From contig JAJFJS010000037.1 in the NCBI GenBank assembly GCA_021773815.1, forward strand, positions 1 to 64,000: a stretch of DNA of 64,000 nucleotides. The letters are read 5' to 3'. The stretch comes from Gammaproteobacteria bacterium. Its GTDB lineage: Bacteria; Pseudomonadota; Gammaproteobacteria; Steroidobacterales; GCA-2729495. The notes under the pieces were generated by a model that ran no database searches, was not told the DNA's origin, and was given only the letters and a program-made list of their open reading frames with translations. Position numbers and translations under genes: made by a program. Positions 55,191 to 64,000 of this stretch are shown here, piece by piece (positions within the stretch are counted from its first letter, which is position 1; the number at the start of each line of letters is the position of its first letter).

Positions 55191-56057
55191 ATGCACACAG
55201 ATCCCGACACCTCGGCGCTCACCATCGACAGCCTGTTGCGCCAGAGCGCGGCCGAACTCAAGGAAATGAGTCCGTCCGCCCGCCTCGATGTCGAACTGCT
55301 CCTCGGTCATGTGCTGCGGCGAACCCGCGTGGAGCTGATCAGTGCGAGCAAGGAACAAATCCATCCGTCGAGCGCGGCGCTGTTCGTCAACCTCGTCCGC
55401 AGACGCATGGAAGGACAGCCAGTCGCGCAACTGGTCGGCTCACGCGAGTTCTGGTCGCTGGACGTTGCGGTCACGGCCGACACGCTGATTCCCCGGCCGG
55501 AAACCGAGATTCTCGTCGAGTGCGCGCTGACGCATATACCCAGGGACCAGCCGGCAGATTTCCTGGATCTGGGCACCGGGTCCGGAGCTATCGCGCTGGC
55601 TGTCGCCACGGAACGACCGAATATTCACGTTACCGCGACCGACATCAGCGACAAGGCGCTCACCATCGCCCAATACAATGCGGCCGCGCTGAAACTCGAT
55701 CACATCGAATTTGCCTGCGGCTCCTGGTTCATGCCGGTCGCCGGGCGCAAGTTCTCGACCATCGTTGCGAATCCGCCGTATGTCAGCGACATGGAATACG
55801 TCGTCCACGAATTCGAACTGCGCCACGAACCCGCGCTCGCGCTTCGCGGCGGCGAAGACGGGTTGGCCTGCATCAAGACGATCATCGCCCAGGCGCCGCG
55901 GCATTTGTTCAAGGATGGCTGGCTGGCGCTCGAGCACGGCTACCGGCAAGGCGCTGCCGTTGAGATCCTGATGCGCGAGGCCGGCTTCCGGTCGATCTTC
56001 GCCTACAGCGACCTGCAGGGCCACGGGCGCGTGACGGAAGGCAAGCTGACCGGCTGA
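55191..56057 (+). CDS. prmC: Release factor glutamine methyltransferase
   Basis: A 288-residue SAM-dependent enzyme that methylates the GGQ glutamine of release factors. The SAM motif is FLDLGTGSGAIALAVATERP. The catalytic NPPY is in TIVANPPYVSDMEYVVHEFE, and LIPRPETEILVECAL is the family signature. ATG 55191 is preceded by AAGG; an in-frame upstream reading from 55077 gives an unlikely extension. It is separated from its substrate gene prfA by an inserted block but keeps its usual downstream neighbour moeB. Confidence 0.95.
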   Translation: MHTDPDTSALTIDSLLRQSAAELKEMSPSARLDVELLLGHVLRRTRVELISASKEQIHPSSAALFVNLVRRRMEGQPVAQLVGSREFWSLDVAVTADTLIPRPETEILVECALTHIPRDQPADFLDLGTGSGAIALAVATERPNIHVTATDISDKALTIAQYNAAALKLDHIEFACGSWFMPVAGRKFSTIVANPPYVSDMEYVVHEFELRHEPALALRGGEDGLACIKTIIAQAPRHLFKDGWLALEHGYRQGAAVEILMREAGFRSIFAYSDLQGHGRVTEGKLTG

Positions 56058-56179
56058 CCGGGGCATTGCCCGCGATTGACGGCACGTACCGCCGATACCG
56101 CCGGTGCTCCCGCCCCGGGCGCGGGCCGATCGAACCTGCCGCATCGGCAGCGCACCGAAACCTGCATTAGAATCGCAAC

Positions 56180-56920
56180 ATGCCCACGGATCGACACACA
56201 CGTTTCGCGCGTCAGATTGCATTGCCGCAAGTCGGCGCCGACGGCCAGGCGACGCTCGCCCGCAGCCACGCTCTCGTGATTGGACTTGGCGGCCTCGGCA
56301 GCGCCGCATCGCTTTACCTGGCCAGTTCCGGCGTCGGACGAATGACGATCAATGATTTCGATCGTGTCGATAGCTCGAATCTGCCGCGCCAGATCCTGTT
56401 CGACGCCGACGACGTCGGCACGGCCAAGACGGCGGCAACCGCTCGCCATCTGCGCCATCGCTGCCCGACCGCCCGGATCGATGAGTCGGATGCGCGACTG
56501 ACCGACGAGGCGCTCCTCGACGCGGTAACAGCCAGCGATATCGTGCTCGACTGTACCGACAACTTCGTGACCCGCGGACGCATCAACCAGGCCTGCCGGC
56601 TGGCCGAAAAACCGCTCGTCACCGGCGCCGCGATCCGCTTCGAAGGCCAACTCGCGGTGTTTCGTCACGATGAACCCGGCGGTCCGTGCTACAACTGCCT
56701 GTATTCCGAAGCAGATGAAAATCTCGAGACCTGCGCCGGCCAGGGTATCCTCGCGCCGGTCGTCGGCACGATCGGCTGCATGATGGCGACCGAAACCCTC
56801 AAGGTGCTGCTCGGCCTGGGCTCCCGACTGACCGGCCGGCTCTGGGTCTACGACGCACTGGCCGGCACGACCACGACCCTGACCATCAAGAAACGCTCCG
56901 ACTGCCCGGTCTGCGGGTAG
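56180..56920 (+). CDS. moeB: MoeB/ThiF-family adenylyltransferase
   Basis: A 246-residue E1-like enzyme that adenylates the C-terminal glycine of a ubiquitin-like sulfur carrier (MoaD or ThiS). The ATP-binding loop is VIGLGGLGSAASLYLASSGV, and DFDRVDSSNLPRQILFDADD is the magnesium/adenylate region. The zinc ligands are CYNC in the middle and CPVC at the end. ETCAGQGILAPVVGTIGCMM carries the family's conserved Cys loop. It follows prmC by about 120 bases on the same strand and is convergent with metH. MoaD versus ThiS as partner is unresolved. Confidence 0.92.
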   Translation: MPTDRHTRFARQIALPQVGADGQATLARSHALVIGLGGLGSAASLYLASSGVGRMTINDFDRVDSSNLPRQILFDADDVGTAKTAATARHLRHRCPTARIDESDARLTDEALLDAVTASDIVLDCTDNFVTRGRINQACRLAEKPLVTGAAIRFEGQLAVFRHDEPGGPCYNCLYSEADENLETCAGQGILAPVVGTIGCMMATETLKVLLGLGSRLTGRLWVYDALAGTTTTLTIKKRSDCPVCG

Positions 56921-56927
56921 GCCGGGA

Positions 56928-56950
56928 GTTGTTACACAGTGTGTAACAAC
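56928..56950. terminator. Hairpin between convergent moeB and metH
   Basis: A perfect 10-bp stem GTTGTTACAC/GTGTAACAAC with a 3-base loop fills the 38-base gap between the two stops. It has no T-run, so termination is inferred from position and stem only. Confidence 0.5.
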
Positions 56951-56958
56951 CGCCGACG

Positions 56959-62471
<5,513 letters not shown>

Positions 62472-62478
62472 GGCGCAG

Positions 62479-62502
62479 AAATATAAAGGAATCCTTATAT
62501 TT
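62479..62502. promoter_or_regulatory. Inverted repeat, probable operator of the metF-metH operon
   Basis: AAATATAA and TTATATTT flank AGGAATCC, itself nearly symmetrical (GGA/TCC). The 24-bp dyad lies 7 bases upstream of the regulator start, so it overlaps the promoter or leader and suits an ArsR-type dimer. It is AT-rich within GC-rich DNA. Confidence 0.6.
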
Positions 62503-62599
62503 ATGCCAGTACCGGCCGCACAGCGCGACCAATGACCGACTGAGCCGGCAAGCCAGCCAACCAGTCCCATATCTGCAAATAATTTACCACCTGATTGAG

Positions 62600-62747
62600 G
62601 TATAGAACCAAATTAAGAAGCACCGGTATAATCGGGCAGATTAACGGACTGCCAATCGGCAATGGTCTCGCAGGCATACCGGTCTGGCCTGCCGGTCATG
62701 CGAAATCCTCCAGGCCACGGCCTCGCTTCGGCGGGGCCGTTTTTTCT
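62600..62747 (+). ncRNA. Candidate small RNA with intrinsic terminator
   Basis: A perfect TATAAT (62627-62632) is followed by about 110 bases predicted by eye to form hairpins GGCAG/CTGCC and GCAGGC/GCCTGC. It ends at a rho-independent terminator (62717-62745, ACGGCC...GGCCGT around TTCG, then T6). No protein is encoded and no gene lies downstream on this strand for several hundred bases. A good -35 is not visible, which lowers confidence. It is divergent from the metF-metH operon. Confidence 0.42.
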
Positions 62748-62768
62748 GGCGATTCAAGACGCCTGAAC

Positions 62769-62863
62769 GGAATTAAGGGGACAGTTAACTTATCTCCTCA
62801 AGCATTGCGCCAAGCAGCCAGTTTCGGGGTTTCAGGAGATAAGTAAACTGTCCCCTTAATTCC
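62769..62863. repeat. 30-bp inverted repeat (GGGGACAGTTTACTT-type)
   Basis: Arms at 62769-62798 and 62834-62863 match at 29 of 30 positions and contain AAGGGGACAGTT and ACTTATCTCC. A 35-base spacer (AAGCATTGCGCCAAGCAGCC... and on) lies between. This motif type is widely scattered in gammaproteobacterial intergenic DNA, like the GTCAGAC palindromes at 39941 and the one at 20526. Confidence 0.8.
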
Positions 62864-62886
62864 CCTTAGCTCACCCCCCAGGCCCG

Positions 62887-63402
62887 CTATCCGCGCATCG
62901 CAACCGGACGCGCGCCGATACGGCGCGACCAGCGAATCAACCCGTAGGCAACAACGATCGCCACGCCGATCGAAAGAAGGTCAACGACATCGAAGCGGCC
63001 GGCGAGGAAATAACCCGCGACGTTTTCGAGCACCGGCCATCGAGCAAACCAACCGGGAACCCGGTCGGCAATCGCCCGCGCCCACGTCTCGTGTTGCGCG
63101 ATCTCGAACAGCCCCGCGACGATGCCCCACGACACACAGGCGATCCCCGCCGCGCGCCGCCGCGACCCGAGGAGCGCAGACGTGAACAGGATAAACGCGA
63201 GCGTATGCGCGAACGTCGGCCAGTGCGCGCCGAGGGCGCCGAACACCGGCGGCACGCGTTCGCCGAACTTCCAACTATCGGGGATCAGATACGTATCTGC
63301 GCTGGACCGGTCGAGCAGGTAGACGAGCGCGCCGGTCGTCAGGGCGACCAGCGCCGCGACCGCCTGGATCAGTTCGGGCCGAAGCCGGGAAATCATCGGC
63401 AC
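62887..63402 (-). CDS. VanZ-like membrane protein
   Basis: A 171-residue protein with four to five membrane helices. The arrangement WPTFAHTLAFILFTSALLGS, ACVSWGIVAGLFEIAQHETW and GRFDVVDLLSIGVAIVVAYG resembles VanZ-like proteins. In those, a helix with an acidic residue (GLFEIAQ) precedes a D-x-x-D-hydrophobic final helix. Function is unknown. ATG 63402 or the in-frame M3 codon may start it. Confidence 0.6.
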   Translation of the reverse strand: MPMISRLRPELIQAVAALVALTTGALVYLLDRSSADTYLIPDSWKFGERVPPVFGALGAHWPTFAHTLAFILFTSALLGSRRRAAGIACVSWGIVAGLFEIAQHETWARAIADRVPGWFARWPVLENVAGYFLAGRFDVVDLLSIGVAIVVAYGLIRWSRRIGARPVAMRG

Positions 63403-63450
63403 CCGGAACGACGGGTCGGCGCCGTCGCGCGACGCCCGATGCGACGCAGG

Positions 63451-64000
63451 TCAGCGGGACACGACGACACGATCGCCGCCGGCCAGATCGATGCGCAGCA
63501 CCGCATCGAGCCCCTGGTCCAGGACCAGTAACTGCCCCGGCGCCGCGGCCGGCGCCAGGTCGATGGGCGCACTCAGCGCGGTACCGACGCCCGTTGTCGC
63601 ATCGGACAGCACGGTACGCGCACCGCTCGCAAGATCGACGGCCACGATCGCCGCCCTGAACTGATCGGCCACGATCGCCCGGCTGTTTGCCGCATCGATC
63701 AATATGCCCGACGGCGACGTGAACGGATTCTCGGCATCGGGCGTTTCCGGATCGGACAGCAGGGTGCGCGCACCGGTCACGAGGTCGACCGCGACGATTG
63801 CGAATCGGCCGGAGTCAACGACCAGCAGACGATTATTGGCCGCATCGATGACGAGCGCATCCGGCAGCACGAATCCGTTGGCGTCATCGGGCACCGTCAC
63901 GTCCGATACGATCGTGCGCGCGCCCGTCACGAGATCCACGGCAACCACGGCATCGAGGCCCTGATCGGTGGCCAGCGCCCGGCCGTTGGCCGCATCGATC
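63451..64000 (-). CDS. Beta-propeller repeat protein, C-terminal part (cut by window end)
   Basis: The visible ~183 residues consist of about four near-identical units of 44-46 residues: IDAANxRxLVxDxGxxAIVA followed by VDLVTGARTxVSD and a variable Pro/Asp loop. These are NHL/SMP-30-like propeller blades. The frame is open to the window edge and the N-terminus, including any signal peptide, lies outside. It ends LDQGLDAVLRIDLAGGDRVV. The close similarity between units indicates recent internal duplication. Function is unknown. Confidence 0.75.
   Translation of the reverse strand, partial: IDAANGRALATDQGLDAVVAVDLVTGARTIVSDVTVPDDANGFVLPDALVIDAANNRLLVVDSGRFAIVAVDLVTGARTLLSDPETPDAENPFTSPSGILIDAANSRAIVADQFRAAIVAVDLASGARTVLSDATTGVGTALSAPIDLAPAAAPGQLLVLDQGLDAVLRIDLAGGDRVVVSR

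Overview
The window looks like a chromosomal contig from a gammaproteobacterium. This rests on the housekeeping block in the right half: ychF, pth, rplY, prs, tRNA-Gln, lolB, prfA, prmC, moeB, metF and metH, all with gammaproteobacterial-type sequences and order. A PEP-CTERM surface protein, several c-type cytochromes and a marine or sediment-type accessory gene content hint at an environmental lineage. The genus cannot be named from the sequence. The right half (about 38-64 kb) is visibly GC-rich and tightly packed. The left half (about 2-38 kb) is lower in GC, has looser spacing, and carries IS relics, repeats and broken genes, so it reads as accessory DNA.

Layout. 0-1.9 kb: copper efflux (copA, cut by the window edge) and its MerR-type regulator with a MerR-type promoter. 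2-11.7 kb: a redox and transport region. It holds a monoheme cytochrome fused to a predicted outer-membrane barrel, a triheme cytochrome, a membrane-anchored monoheme cytochrome, a Kef-type antiporter broken by two homopolymer frameshifts, an NTF2-like secreted protein, a CBS-pair protein, an APC permease, a DUF5676 membrane protein, and relics of IS3, IS256 and a second CBS gene. 11.9-15.6 kb: CFA synthase, a TauD-type dioxygenase and a divergent YeiH-type exporter. 16-21.8 kb: a CadC/ToxR-like TPR regulator with a secreted partner, an HsmA-like membrane protein and a PaaK-like adenylating enzyme. 22.6-33.6 kb: a dense carbohydrate cluster with three GT4 glycosyltransferases, a GH100/GDE-like glycosidase, a PIG-L deacetylase, NagB and three GH130 enzymes. 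34-37.3 kb: a 1054-residue glycine-rich PEP-CTERM protein. 37.7 kb: tRNA-Met(CAT).

38-64 kb is mostly core: an NAD(P)-binding protein, YchF, a plus-strand insertion (MetE-core homologue, TraB-family protein, HigBA-like toxin-antitoxin), Pth, L25, Prs, tRNA-Gln, LolB, a TPR lipoprotein, RF1, a cysteine synthase, an S9 peptidase, a cytochrome c-prime-like protein, a cystathionine lyase, PrmC, MoeB, and an ArsR-methyltransferase/metF/metH operon. A VanZ-like protein and the end of a beta-propeller gene close the window.

The most unusual structure is a three-copy, roughly 140-230 bp direct repeat that begins with the 3' end of the resident tRNA-Met gene and carries a palindromic insert in what would be the T-loop. 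Copies 2 and 3 precisely bracket the GT4/GH130 carbohydrate cluster, and the intact tRNA-Met lies 3.7 kb beyond copy 3. The bracketed cluster, with predicted mannoside phosphorylases, glycosyltransferases and amino-sugar enzymes, is the best candidate for a poorly described system here: turnover of a mannose-containing glycan. Other notable points are a MITE whose last base completes the prs stop codon, clusters of GTCAGAC-type palindromes, a secreted peptidase whose signal peptide lacks a canonical start codon, and a possible small RNA beside the metF-metH operon.
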